The position numbers and the translations under genes were made by a program. From contig JBLDXI010000054.1 in the NCBI GenBank assembly GCA_047495785.1, forward strand, positions 4,216,001 to 4,280,000: a stretch of 64,000 bases of DNA, given 5' to 3'. This DNA comes from Lepidodermella squamata (Eukaryota; Gastrotricha). Shown here in pieces: positions 25,284 through 36,332 of the stretch (its first letter is position 1; the number at the start of each line of letters is the position of its first letter). Under the pieces are notes generated by a model. It was not told the DNA's origin and ran no database searches. It saw nothing but the letters and a program-made list of their open reading frames with translations.

Positions 25284-27227
25284 TGTTAAAGATTTGTACA
25301 TTTGCCTGTTTCTCATTGTCGAAAGAGCGTATTGAGCGACGTCAAACGTGAATAAAAGATTTTTATTGTCTTTGGTACAATCATCATGCTGGATTTTTTT
25401 CCTTACGAGTAGGCACTTCTTACTAAAAGTTGTTAATGCAGGGAGTTTTCTTAGTTTCATAGATGATCGGTTGCTCGGATTTAGCCCCTCAATTTCAATT
25501 TCAATGGAGTAAAGAACAATAAGGATGCAATAGCTTTTTAACGACCTAGTGGCAGTTGTGTTTTTTTATGAATTGAAAGTGCTGGGATACACTGTGGTTG
25601 GTGTTTTAATACATGGCAATGCACTACATGCTTGTATTGGCGTTTTTCTGAATGGCTGCATAGTACACACCGCACGTAATCAGGAATACAGCGCGAACTT
25701 GGCTGCGGTTGTGTCTTTTTCTTTGGCAACAGAGCGGCCGAGCTGAGTATTGGGCGAAATTATTGCTCTCTCATCATTATTACTATTATTACATTGTTGG
25801 GCAGTAATTATGTAAAAGCTATATATGCACTGTCGATTTTGATGATCGAAATGCTTTACTTGTATATTGCTTATATTATTCAAGTGTTCTCTCATGGCCG
25901 GCCTCATCGGCAATTTCGGCATTACGCTTCTTATTACAGCGTTATATACGCGGCAATGCTCGTTCATATGCTGCTAAAAATAATAAAACGAAACGCACAG
26001 CGCATATGTTAGTCTCGTCTGCTGCGTACCGTGCCTCCATCTCGTGAAAATAAAATTATTATTATTAGTGGAGCGGTACATTTGCTTATATTATATTAGT
26101 ATCGCCGTCGTCGTTTTATTATTAGATGGCGAATGTAAGCCATTACAATTTATATTTGTGTGTGTGTGCATGCATACGAGCGGCGCGCTATCTATCAGCT
26201 GTACTGGCGAGGAAATTCTCTATTTACGAAACGACGGCGAGGCTGCGTGTATTTATGTGTGAGCGAGCGAACGCGCGTATTGATCCGTTCGTCGTAGCTC
26301 TCACACTAGGGGTCTGCTGCTGCTGCTGCGTGTATGTGCGCTTGCTATTCTATTATGCCATGCATTTTGAAAATATGCCACATCTGTATTGTATGTGTGT
26401 GTGTGTGTATAATATAAGAGCGCAAACGAACGCCGTGTAGGGCGGTGCAGAGAGAGCGAGATTATGCTGCCTGCGAGAGAGTGCCCGCGCACACGAATGC
26501 CAAGTATTACGACATCCACACACATAATATATCTAAAGCTTTTCTGCCATATACAAACATACACTACACACAAACATGCGAGTGAGGCATTTTCCGTTCT
26601 TTCTTCATTGCTGCTGCTGCTGGCCTCTCTCTAATACATACGTATAGCCAGCTAGCTATAGCATCGGAGCGTTGTTCTTCGCTTCATACTATATGCACGT
26701 CCTGTGCTCACGCTCAAATACTACTACTATATGCTTACGATTTCGTTATGCACGAATACTGCCCACAGTATTTTCCTTTATTTTACTGCTGAATGTGCTG
26801 TATTCATCGTAGCGGTATATAAGGGTGAATAGTGGATACGCAGTCATCGCAGTGCCAATGTATATATCACTAGTAGAGTATATGGGTGACGTTATAATGT
26901 ACATTGTAGGTAATTTTCATTGTGCTATGCCTCGTTGTAATACTAGTAATAGTGTAAAAGTAAAAAGAAGAACTTTACAACACAGGCCTGTATGGATAGT
27001 ACTGCGCCTCGTTATTTTCATATATCTCTGTAAGCAGTACATTGCTATTTCTCTATTGCTAACTACTGCTAGTATTTTACTAGTAGAACTTGTTGTAGTA
27101 GTAGTCGTAGTAGCAGTAATGGGGATATACCACGTGTCTTATTATCTGTGTCCCTTTGATACGTTCGCGTATTAACACCGATGCCCACGATATCGTGTTT
27201 TTTTATGACTGTTGTTTGTATTACTAG
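25284..27227. other. Interval between RING1 and HMG gene, rich in simple repeats
   Basis: The first part is the RING1 3' region with AATAAA at 25351. From about 26000 the sequence is dominated by short repeats, including GT runs at 26155-26170 and 26393-26409, and CTG runs near 26310-26330 and 26610-26620. The missing 5' exon or exons of the HMG-box gene probably lie here, but I could not identify one. Confidence 0.4.
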
Positions 27228-29084
27228 GACGGTTTCTTAATAAAGTCTCCAAACTGTTTCAACAACAGCCAGCTCAATCGGCGCCAGCGCGCGCTGCGCC
27301 AAAGGCGGGCAAGCAGAAGCGCAAGCGCGACCCGAACAAGCCGAAGCGTGCCATGTCGGCCTACTTTCACTTTCTTCAGTATTGCCGCGAACAGGCCCAA
27401 AAGGAGGGCAAGTCGTTTGCCAAGGTATGTCTCCAACCACAACCTCGAAAAAACAACAACGTTCAATTTACTACTAACTGCTATGCTTCAATATTTCAAA
27501 CTGCGCGCTCTCGCGTTTTTTTCTCGTGCGCGCTACTTATCATCGCTCGTACTATCATAGCCTGTCTTAATCGCAGCTAATGCCGCCTGTGGTATTTATG
27601 GTCAAAGCTGTTGTAATAGTGTAGTAGTGGGAAGGGTTTCTCTCGACGTGTGCCAGCTATAGGGCCGGTCTGGCCACTGCGCATAATTATTGTTTTTGCG
27701 CGCGCGCAGGCGATGAACGCGCAGGTCGGTGTTTTTCTACGCACCAGTGTATTGTCGTTCATTATCGCTTTCATATTACTAGCGCGATGTATATATATCC
27801 TCCTCATCATCATCATTGCTATACTTCATTCACTCATTCATTCATTTTTTCCTCCGTCTGTTTCTAGATCGCTGAATTCAGTAAGCTATGTGCGGAACGG
27901 TGGCGGAACATGAATGGCGAGGAAAAGTTGCCGTTCGAGGAACGGGCGAAAGAAGACAAAGGCAGATACGATCGAGAGGTTTGTTTCAGCTGTTCAGCCG
28001 TAATTGAGTATGACCTAATTTTTTTCCATCACATTAATAGATGAAACTTCACAAACCAGTAAGAGATCCCAACAAGCCGAAAAAGCCTCAAAGCGCATAT
28101 TTCCTGTTCCTCGCGCGGTTTCGCGAAGAAATGAAAGAAAGTGGTATGACTCATCGTGACATTCTGAAACACGCCGGCGAGCGGTGGAATCAAATGAACG
28201 AGGAAGAGAAGCATCCGTTCCAAGTGGACGCGGAACGGGGCAAGCGGGCGTACGACCAGCAAATGATCGAGTTCAACCAGAAGCGCATGCAACAGCAGCA
28301 ACAGGAGCGTCGCGAGGCGGCGCAGTCGACAAGTGCCCAACAGCCGCAGCAAGCGCATAGCGGCGCCGCGCACGGCCACGTCGCACGGCCGAACCAGTCA
28401 CAACCGGCGCACCAACAGCAGCAGCAACACCAGCAGCAGCAGCAACAACAACAGCAGCAGCAGCAACAGCAGCAGCAACAAGCGCAGCAACAGGCCCAGC
28501 AAGCACAGCAGCAGGCCCAACAGGCGCAACAACAAGCCTTCTACAACCAGAACGCCCAGGGGCAGAACGGAGTGCCGCAAGGCGCCGCCGCGATGTTCCC
28601 GTTCGGCGGTCTGCCCATGTCGCAATTCTCTCCGGCGCACCTGCAACAGATGGCGACCGGGTACCTCGGCTACGGCTCGCCACCCGCGACCGGCTACGGC
28701 GCGACAGGCCTGCCCTCGTTACACAACATGATGACCATGACCCAACCCCAACAGCAACATCACCAACAACGATCGCCCCCCGGCGCAGTGCCGGGCCAGC
28801 AACAACAAATGGGTGCTGTTCAAGTCGATATGCGTAAGCTCAGCTTTCCTTTTTCTTAGAAATTTACGAAGGGAATTTTTGGAGAGCTCCCATGAATCGT
28901 TAGTGGATTACGCGAAATCGTCTTGAAAATAATTATATGATAGGTTCGAACCTATTTTGAGACAACTTTACCTGTGTCTCTTTAGACTGATTTTATTGCA
29001 AGCAAACCAATTAAGGAAATAGATACCTTGAAGTTACCTTGAATAATATTTTTTTTATTTATGCTTTCAGATGGAGCCAGCTAA
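27228..29084 (+). CDS. Two-HMG-box DNA-binding protein with glutamine-rich C-terminus (5' end not found)
   Basis: HMGB-type proteins bend DNA without much sequence preference. Exons found are 27228-27424, 27868-27978, 28041-28833 and 29071-29084. The first begins at an acceptor (ttactag) in mid-codon, so an upstream start exon is missing. Box 1 starts at [19 protein letters not shown] and ends near GRYDREM; box 2 starts at [20 protein letters not shown] and ends near [10 protein letters not shown]. After box 2 come about 30 nearly uninterrupted glutamines with Ala/Gln repeats, then a Gly/Pro/Tyr-rich tail. The acidic tail of vertebrate HMGB is absent. Drosophila Dsp1 is also Q-rich, but N-terminally. 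If the intron at 28834 is retained, the protein ends instead at 28859. Confidence 0.85.
27425..27867 (+). other. Intron inside the first HMG box
   Basis: This 443-nt intron (gtatgt to tttctag) splits box 1 between FAK and IAEFSK. It is several times longer than most introns in the window and contains nothing recognisable. Confidence 0.7.
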
Positions 29085-32000
29085 TCTAGATCCGGTGCGG
29101 TAAAAGCAGGGAGGACCAGCGTCACACTCACCCGGCCTTTTTGTGTTTTTTTTTATATGAAAAAGTGTGAGCTTCTGGCGCTGGGCTTCGCTGACTATCG
29201 GGAGGACTTGACATCATCATCTCTTGACGCGTGTATTAGTTGCTTTACGTCGATTCTGGTGATCGCGCGTCTCCGCTGCCTATTCAATACACACGTCGTT
29301 TTTTATGCTGTCACATCTTCTCTCAGCTGCTTCTCGGAACTTCTTCATCATCTTCGATAACTCGTTTCTCGATACCTTTTTGATGTCTGTCTACACTACA
29401 ATTTACACTCGCTCGCTCGCTCGCTCTCTTCGTCTCTTCTGTACAGTGCGTACCGTATAGAGGCAAACATCGTTTGCAAATCCTGCATCAAGTCGCCGAT
29501 TATTACAATACTTGCTGGTGCTGTGCCAATCATGCGATCGACCGATCGACTGACCGAAACGCTGGCACTACACTTTCGGTCGTTCGCGTAGCTATTACAT
29601 TTCTTCTGGCTTATAAAATAGATCCGCTAAATCTTGCTAGACGACAGTGAGCCGTAGCAACTCGATGCTTCTCAAGACTTCCGTTTTGTATAATTTTTTA
29701 ATACGAAAATGATTTCAACTTGGGGCTGTCGGCCCAACGTGGCGCCCTCGGCAGTGTTGTGTCGGTTCTTTTGGTCTTCTGTCCTTCTCTCTTACTATCT
29801 CGGATCGGTTCGGTTCGCGGGGCGACCCGTTGCGACAGCCATAAAACTAATCCAATGATATTGATAATATGTAAATTAAATACCTACATTTGAAAATCGG
29901 AAACGGCAGGCAACTGACTCCTCGGCATCTATTCAGGAAAATGATGCTATTCTGAAGTCGGTGAATTTTTCTATTAAAAATAAGTCGTTTTCTTAATAAC
30001 CGTCCGTGGTGTTACTGTCAAGCTGTCAGTCAGTAGGAGTAGACGTCGTCAGTATCTGTTGGCCGCTGTCTTCGAGCTCTAATTCTCCGCCGCAGGCCTC
30101 GAACTCGAAGGCATCCATCCTTTTTCTTATGCATGCAAGAGATCTTGTGAAACGGCGGCAAATAAACGATTGCCACTCTCGTTCATTTCGTCTCGCTCTC
30201 TCTCAAAGCCTGTATTACCGATGTATTTTCTATCCATAATTTGAGTGAGACCTTGCAATTTTAACAGCCCGGCTAGCATAGCCCGCGCGGGTGCATTACC
30301 TCATGAATAACAATGCGCTTCTGTTACACTTGTTTGTACCATTTTTTCTTCTTCTCTTAGAAACAAAACTAGAAGATTGGAATGAGCGTAACTTTTCGTG
30401 TATCTGTTTGTTTGCAACCGATTGAGATCTGACTCGTTTCATTCATCGCATCGGGTGAGCTTGTTTTACATAACAACAAAAAACTGTCCGAGAACTTCCG
30501 TCGATTACTACAAACATTTCTGTCTTTTTTACGTTTAATATCACAGACGTTTAATAATTTCAAAACCTACTTCCTCATCATAATACATATTTGATTAATA
30601 ATTTTGTTACACATCTTTTTGTTACCCCTTTTACCAAAACATCTTCCGCCATGCCTTCGTAATTGTGTTCCTTTAAAGCATACCTGATTGAATGACGCAA
30701 CTTTCTATGCATTATCCACCATAACAAAAAACAACCGAATTCATTTGTTGATGCGCGGGCATTTGAACAGCGTGGCCAACAGCTGAGACGACAATTTTTA
30801 TTTGGACGTAAGAGATCATCATTTGTAGGTTGACCGTTTTATCCGACCGAGTTGATATCATGCCGACGTTTAAATCTATTGATTAATATAATAACTTCTA
30901 CCGAATGCCTCTGAGGTTGTCATACACGCACACCCACAAGTGCCTCGACTTTGTCAATGAAGGAGGAAACACAAAACAGTATGGCTTTGAGTGAAATTTG
31001 GCGGCAAGGTGGTCTCAATCTCCGCTGGTTGCAATCGATAATGCCAATACCATCAATTCTTATTGCATAAATTCATTCTTATCATCATTTTTGATGCGCA
31101 AATTTTTATTGTAAATTGCGGAAAGATTGATGATGGCAATTTTAGTAATGATGATAATGATGTAACACCTGCGTACATTATTGTTGCTATTATATTTATT
31201 GTCAGCAAAATGAAAGGAACATCCGCATTCGAAGTAATAATATAGACACCTCTGACGATGATGATGATGATGATATAAATAGTGTAAATAGTGACATGAA
31301 CTTTTCGTTCGTGTTGTTCGTGCTTTTTTCGCAAAGTTTTGTACTTTAAATTTCGTTGTTTGTTTTGTGTTTTCATGTCTTAATATCATCGTCGTCGTCA
31401 TCAATTGTTGCTACGCTGATCATCTTTGTTTTGTTTAGTTTAACCGGAAAATCATCTATCGGCCGAAAAATCGGTCAAATCTGTGTGTTATGTGCTTCTT
31501 CCTTTAACGACGGCGACGACGACGACGACGATGATGATGATGATGATCACGAAGAGAGAGTGAGAGAGACTCCATTAGAATGAGAGAGGACGCGATTCTT
31601 AGAGAATTGCGAGCCGAAAATGTACTTACTTGGACAAATCTTTGATAACAAAACAAATAATTGTAAAAAAATGAAATCTTGCGAAGATGAGAAAAAAGCG
31701 GGCCTGATCCGTCACTAACTTTTGGTTATTTCAATAATATTAATAAATTCATTGATATAATAGTAACATTACTTATTACGTGCATCGTGTTAGAATAAAT
31801 AAAACGAAATACTTTGAATCGCGACATCACCTTTTTGTAGTTTTTGTGAATGACGTTTGGGACGTTAGTTGATATATGGCTGCGAGCGCCTTGAATAACG
31901 GCTGAATGACGTAACTAACCTCGAAACTATAACCTCGAAGAGTGTAATTAGTGACGGCTGGCAGAAAAATGTGATCAACAATGAGCTCTTCCTGTCTTTG

Positions 32001-33376
32001 CCCACTGTCCATCATCAATAATTTTGCCTTGAATCTTCGAAGTCTAATGATGGACTTTTTAAGTGACGGAAAGCATCTCTCTCTTTGTGTCTCGTTCTCT
32101 CGCTCTCAACTGTTTGTAATGCCCTGTTACAGGTTTATGGTTGGTGCGCGTATTAACATTTATTATTCTGTACATAGTGTCATAAATTTGTCATATATCA
32201 CATAATATACACTTCTTATTTCAATATCGATTTACATTTTATGACTAGCGTTGGAACTAGTCAGACGAATAAAAACTTGACTGGTTACTATTACATGGAT
32301 TTATCAGTCCACAACTCTTGTGACACGGTTTGAATGCACACGCAGCTGATGAGGTTATCGATACAGTTCGTGCAATTCACTGCGACCATTGTACAATTCA
32401 ATTACAATTCGAAAACGCCATGTTTTTGTAGCCCGAGGAAATAATGTCTCCAGCCAGGTTTCTTTTTCAACGCTGCGAGCTGCGATTCGTCTGATCCTGG
32501 CAGCGAATATGCGATTTTTGAGAAAAACACGTTTTAATCTTCAGTGAAAGTATCATTTACAATATCACATATTGTCGGATAGGAATGCCGATGGCGATTG
32601 TGCCATCAGCAGGTCAACTAAAAGTAGTCATTTAGATGTAATACACAACTAAAACAAAACAAATAAGTCCGCCTTAAAAAATATGGCGACGCTCTAATAA
32701 AGAGGCAAAGAATGAGAGAAATTAAATAATTAAAGATGTAAAGATGTTGCAGATTTAAACTTAAATACCGCAGATTTCATTCCAATATAGACCTGTTCCA
32801 TTAATATCCGTTCTATCACCATAGATTTACATGCTTTGGTAACAGGTTCCATTTTGCGGGGCAACTCTGCAAAGGGGTTGGTTATTCTGCCCCGAATCTG
32901 AATAGCTGGTTTCAAAGTAATTATACCGTGAGAGAATACAGCAACCTCAGCTGAATTAAAAAATGCGCGAAAACCACCGCTATTGCTGTGATTTTTATTT
33001 TTATTTTCAGGTTGCTCACTCCTGACGCTCGCCATGAAATGAGAAATTTAGAGCTATATGGAAGACTTCACTGCCCGATAACCTATGGTCTTTTTATAAG
33101 GGAAATTTTTCCATTCGCTCCTGAGCTTTCCGAAATTCCGGGAAGAAGAATGAATTAATACTATTATATTAACCGAACAATCATTATAATTATATTTGCG
33201 ATTTGCCAATCCTTATAATTAGCATATCTAAACATTGAAAAATGAGCAGCGACCGCGTTTTGAGTCAAGCTTTCCGAATCTGCAAAGAATGTATAGCCAG
33301 TGTACGAAGTGTAGGAACTAGGAGATAATCCTAATTCCGACCCGAATCATACCCGAATCGGACTAAAGGACCCCCT
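29085..33376. other. Gene-poor interval after the HMG gene
   Basis: No gene was recognised. It begins with the HMG 3'UTR. Simple repeats include CTCG units near 29409-29425, GAT units at 31255-31274, and GAC then GAT units at 31509-31547. Open frames here are short and lack family similarity. Confidence 0.5.
31509..31547. repeat. (GAC)n(GAT)n microsatellite
   Basis: A run of GAC units changes into GAT units. A shorter GAT run lies at 31255-31274. Confidence 0.8.
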
Positions 33377-33858
33377 CGTTGGTATCGCGAGTAAAGGTGC
33401 CAAGTGACATTTTTTCGGAAAACGTTTTTATGATGGATTCTTACTAATGTCGAATGGTGACCTCAGTTTCTCAAAATACCCTTCGGAAGTCAAAGGTGTA
33501 AAGTGCAAATTTCATTCGAATTACAAAACTTTTACACCAAAATGATTAGCCTTCTGAATCGAACTATGTAAAAAAATTCATCGCGAAATCATAAAATAAT
33601 GGTCGAATACATGCTGGAAACTAACTAAAAATGAGCAAATTTATTGCATTCGAAATTTTTTTTAGTGTGTGTTGCATTGTTGCGTCATCGTTTTTTGCAT
33701 GCGTATTTTGGTTAAAGGTGCCAAGTACACCTTATCTCACGCGGAAGCAATCCAAGCCATGAGAAAAAATACCGGATCAATTTGGAATAAACACGTTTTT
33801 TTCGTCTCCTGGAAAATTATGAAAAATGCACTTGGCACCTTTACTCGCGATACCAACG
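33377..33858. mobile_element. 482-bp element with perfect 30-bp terminal inverted repeats
   Basis: The 30 bases at 33377-33406 (starting cgttggtatcgcgagtaaag) are the exact complement of 33829-33858. CCCT lies just outside both ends (33373-33376 and 33859-33862), a possible short target-site duplication. Inside, the motif aaaggtgccaagt recurs near 33714 and in degenerate form near 33496. There is no transposase frame, so it would be non-autonomous. The superfamily cannot be assigned from the sequence alone. Confidence 0.75.
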
Positions 33859-34550
33859 CCCTGCTCTCCCCCATGGTTTTTTCGGGTTTTCTTGCCCGGA
33901 CCTCTCTAATTGGGGGCAAGGGTTTGATATCGCCCATTCTACCGTTTTTCGTTCGAAGCAATCACGCTCAGTTGTGATTCTTCAGTTTTTTGTATTTTTA
34001 CCAATACCGAAAAATCTAGTGAAAACTGGTATTACCCGTTACTATCGGCCTGTTTGGGTTGGGTTATCCAAGTAAATCCAGCTCTGGCCATGGGCCATGG
34101 GTGAAGTTGGGTTGGAAAACACTACCTACAAAATTTAGCGGTACCTCATCCACGCCAAAATCCTTGAAAAATACCTGTAAAACGGTAAAAACTAATCGAC
34201 GTATAAGTGATATCCTATACGGCTGCTTTTTTGTATAGTCGAGCGAGTCGAGGCTATACGGTTTTTAGAGCAACAGCTGGCCGCGACACTTCTTCTTTAA
34301 ATTCAGCGCTGAAAATTCAAGTTTATTTATTTTTTGCGATCTCTGATTACTTGGCTGGCTTTTTAAGAAATCGCTTTTGAGTTACGGCGCAACAAAGCTG
34401 AAAAATCGCCCCGACCAGTGTTGCGGAACCAAGCGATAAATTCATCGACCAGCGGCTCCGAAGGTTTATCACCCAGTGACTTGCAATACAAGATGACCCA
34501 TTCAAGAAGGCATATCTCGTACGGGTTCCATTGTCTTCCTTCACGTTCAA
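33859..34550. other. Interval between inverted-repeat element and retrotransposon pieces
   Basis: No gene was recognised. An imperfect palindrome (gtatagtcgag and its near complement) lies at about 34227-34254. The part after about 34360 may be decayed retrotransposon sequence. Confidence 0.4.
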
Positions 34551-34707
34551 CACATCAAAGAGGCTAAAAGCAAGGCGCGGAAAGGCCTGTTCGCGCTCAA
34601 ACCAGCAGCCAAATTCGTCGACCGCAAAACAGCTATTCTGATGGCAGATGGCCTGATCTTCACCCATCTTAATTATGGCGACTTGACTTTGGGACAAGCA
34701 GCACCGA
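34551..34707 (+). pseudogene. Fragment of a non-LTR reverse transcriptase C-terminal region
   Basis: One frame reads SKARKGLFALKP and then GLIFTHLNYGDLTLG, which resembles the segment after the catalytic FADD block of Jockey/CR1-type reverse transcriptases (kA..gL..L..., L.yPhLnYg...wG). The reading frame is broken upstream. It lies just before, and in the same orientation as, a better-preserved but separate copy. Confidence 0.55.
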
Positions 34708-34762
34708 CAACGCGAGGAGAACGTGACCACTAGACTTCAGTCGTCTAGGTTCGGCAACATCT

Positions 34763-36332
34763 TTTAGCTTTCATGAAATCTCTGCTGACAAAATCATCAA
34801 GGCTGCGGAAAAACTTACCTCAAAAACAACCACAGGTTACGACGGCGTCGCTGAACGGGCCCTGAGAGCTGCAGTGGTGTCGAAAAACTATTGCGAATTT
34901 TTGTCCCAATTCTTCAACTTGATTCTACGTAACAACGAAATTCCTGAAAAATGGCCCACTAGCGTGGTCACTCCAATCCACAAATCTGGAGACCGATCTG
35001 ACCCTTCAAACTACCGACCGATATCAATCCTATCGTCTGCACTAAAGTTATTCGAAAGATGCATAAGCGACCAAATTAAAGAGCACCTGTATGCACACAA
35101 CATTCTTAGTAAATCGCAGTTTGGCTTCCGAAAGCACCACTCAACATCAACGTGCCTACTAGCAATTGCCGAAGACTGGCTCGACGCGTTGAAAGACGGC
35201 AATTATGTCGCAGCAGTCTCTCTCGACCTCAGCAAGGCTTTCGACACATTACACCATGATGGCATCGCCGCATCTTTGAAAGCAGCGGGGTTTGACGAAA
35301 AGGCGATTGAGCTGATCAATTTTTACATCACGCGCCGCCAACAAATCGTAAAAATTGGTAACTGTCTGAAAGACTGCCTGTGAACGTAGGCGTACTTCAA
35401 GGCAGTGTCCTCGGACCATTGCTTTTCTCTCTTTATGTTAATGACCTTTTCTCGATCTGTGATAGCGATAATCTAAGAACTGTCCAATTTGCCGATGACA
35501 CAACAATTTATGCATTCGGATCCACAGCTGCGGAGGCCCGAAACCTACTACAAGATAGGCTAGTCAAGTTCTGCTCGTGGTTTAGCAACAACTCGCTCAA
35601 ATAATTAAACCCAGACAAATCCCAGTTTATGGTCTTATCCCCTGTCGAAATTCCCTCCATCAGCCTGCAAATCGCCAATGCAACACTAACCGCCGTCTCT
35701 TCAATCGAATTATTAAGATTCATCTTGGACCATAGGCTCACCATGGATGAACAAGCGGAAAAAGTGAAAACAAAGTTCGATCTGGCACCTACGCCCTCCG
35801 CATCGCTAGCCAGAATCGCCTACCATCCGCACAGAATAAGGCAATTAGGGCTCTGCTTAACAAACCGTACTCGTTCGACGCCACCGCTCTCCTCAAACAG
35901 TTAGGTTGGCTACCAATCGACGAGAAACGCCTAATCCACGAAATGACTCTAGTTTGGAAATGTTTGCACTCTCAAGCACCTGCTCTCATCAAAAACTTGA
36001 TCAACAAACCATCGTCCGATCACAAAACCAGGCTTAGCAGCTCTGATGGCGTCGAAATTCCTCGACTAGCTAACCATCTCAGCTTTCGATTTCGTGCTGC
36101 TAGCAAGTGGAATGACTTACCGCCATCGATAAGATCTTCCGAAAACCCGAAGATCCTCAGAGACGAACTCCTGAAAGTACTGCTGAAAGCAGAATACGTG
36201 GACGATTTCGTCTACACAAAGAAGAGGTAACTCGCCACCTTACCTCGACGCGCCCACCTGCGTCCGTTAGATGGAAGACCGCCTTAGTGCGAATCCAACG
36301 CTATTATACATACATACATACATACATACGTA
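34763..36332 (+). mobile_element. 5'-truncated, decayed non-LTR retrotransposon (CR1/Jockey-like reverse transcriptase)
   Basis: Sequence from about 34763 encodes reverse-transcriptase blocks in order: TGYDGVAERAL, NYRPISILSSALKLFERC, QFGFRKHHSTSTCLLA, VSLDLSKAFDTLHHDG, GVLQGSVLGPLLFSLYVNDL and VQFADDTTIYAFG, so the catalytic aspartates are present. The frame is broken by a shift near 35380, an in-frame stop at 35602-35604 and a further shift near 35780, so the copy cannot encode a full enzyme. The C-terminal part (SFRFRAASKWNDLPPSIR) ends at 36230. A CATA tetranucleotide run at 36308-36331 probably marks the 3' tail. No endonuclease or ORF1 domain was found upstream, which fits 5' truncation. 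Confidence 0.88.
36308..36331. repeat. (CATA)n microsatellite at retrotransposon 3' end
   Basis: About six CATA units lie 78 bp after the retrotransposon stop codon. Short tandem repeats commonly form the 3' tail of CR1-like and RTE-like elements. Confidence 0.8.

Noticed and set aside
26825-27175. Open frame of 116 codons before the HMG gene
   Set aside because: Composition is hydrophobic repeat-like with runs of valine from GTA units, no similarity, and no splice site joins it in frame to the HMG exon at 27228.
28273-28683. Long open frames opposite the glutamine tract
   Set aside because: Homopolymer Leu/Ala frames are by-products of CAG/CAA repeats in the HMG gene.
32730-33035. Minus-strand open frame of 101 codons
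   Set aside because: Reads plausibly in part but has no recognised family, no flanking exons and no clear poly(A) signal. Kept out for lack of support.
34347-34730. Minus-strand open frame of 127 codons
   Set aside because: The opposite strand carries the reverse-transcriptase-like fragment, so this frame is better explained as its shadow.
34763-36230. Intact host reverse transcriptase gene
   Set aside because: Two frame changes and an in-frame stop, with a simple-repeat tail, show a dead retrotransposon copy.
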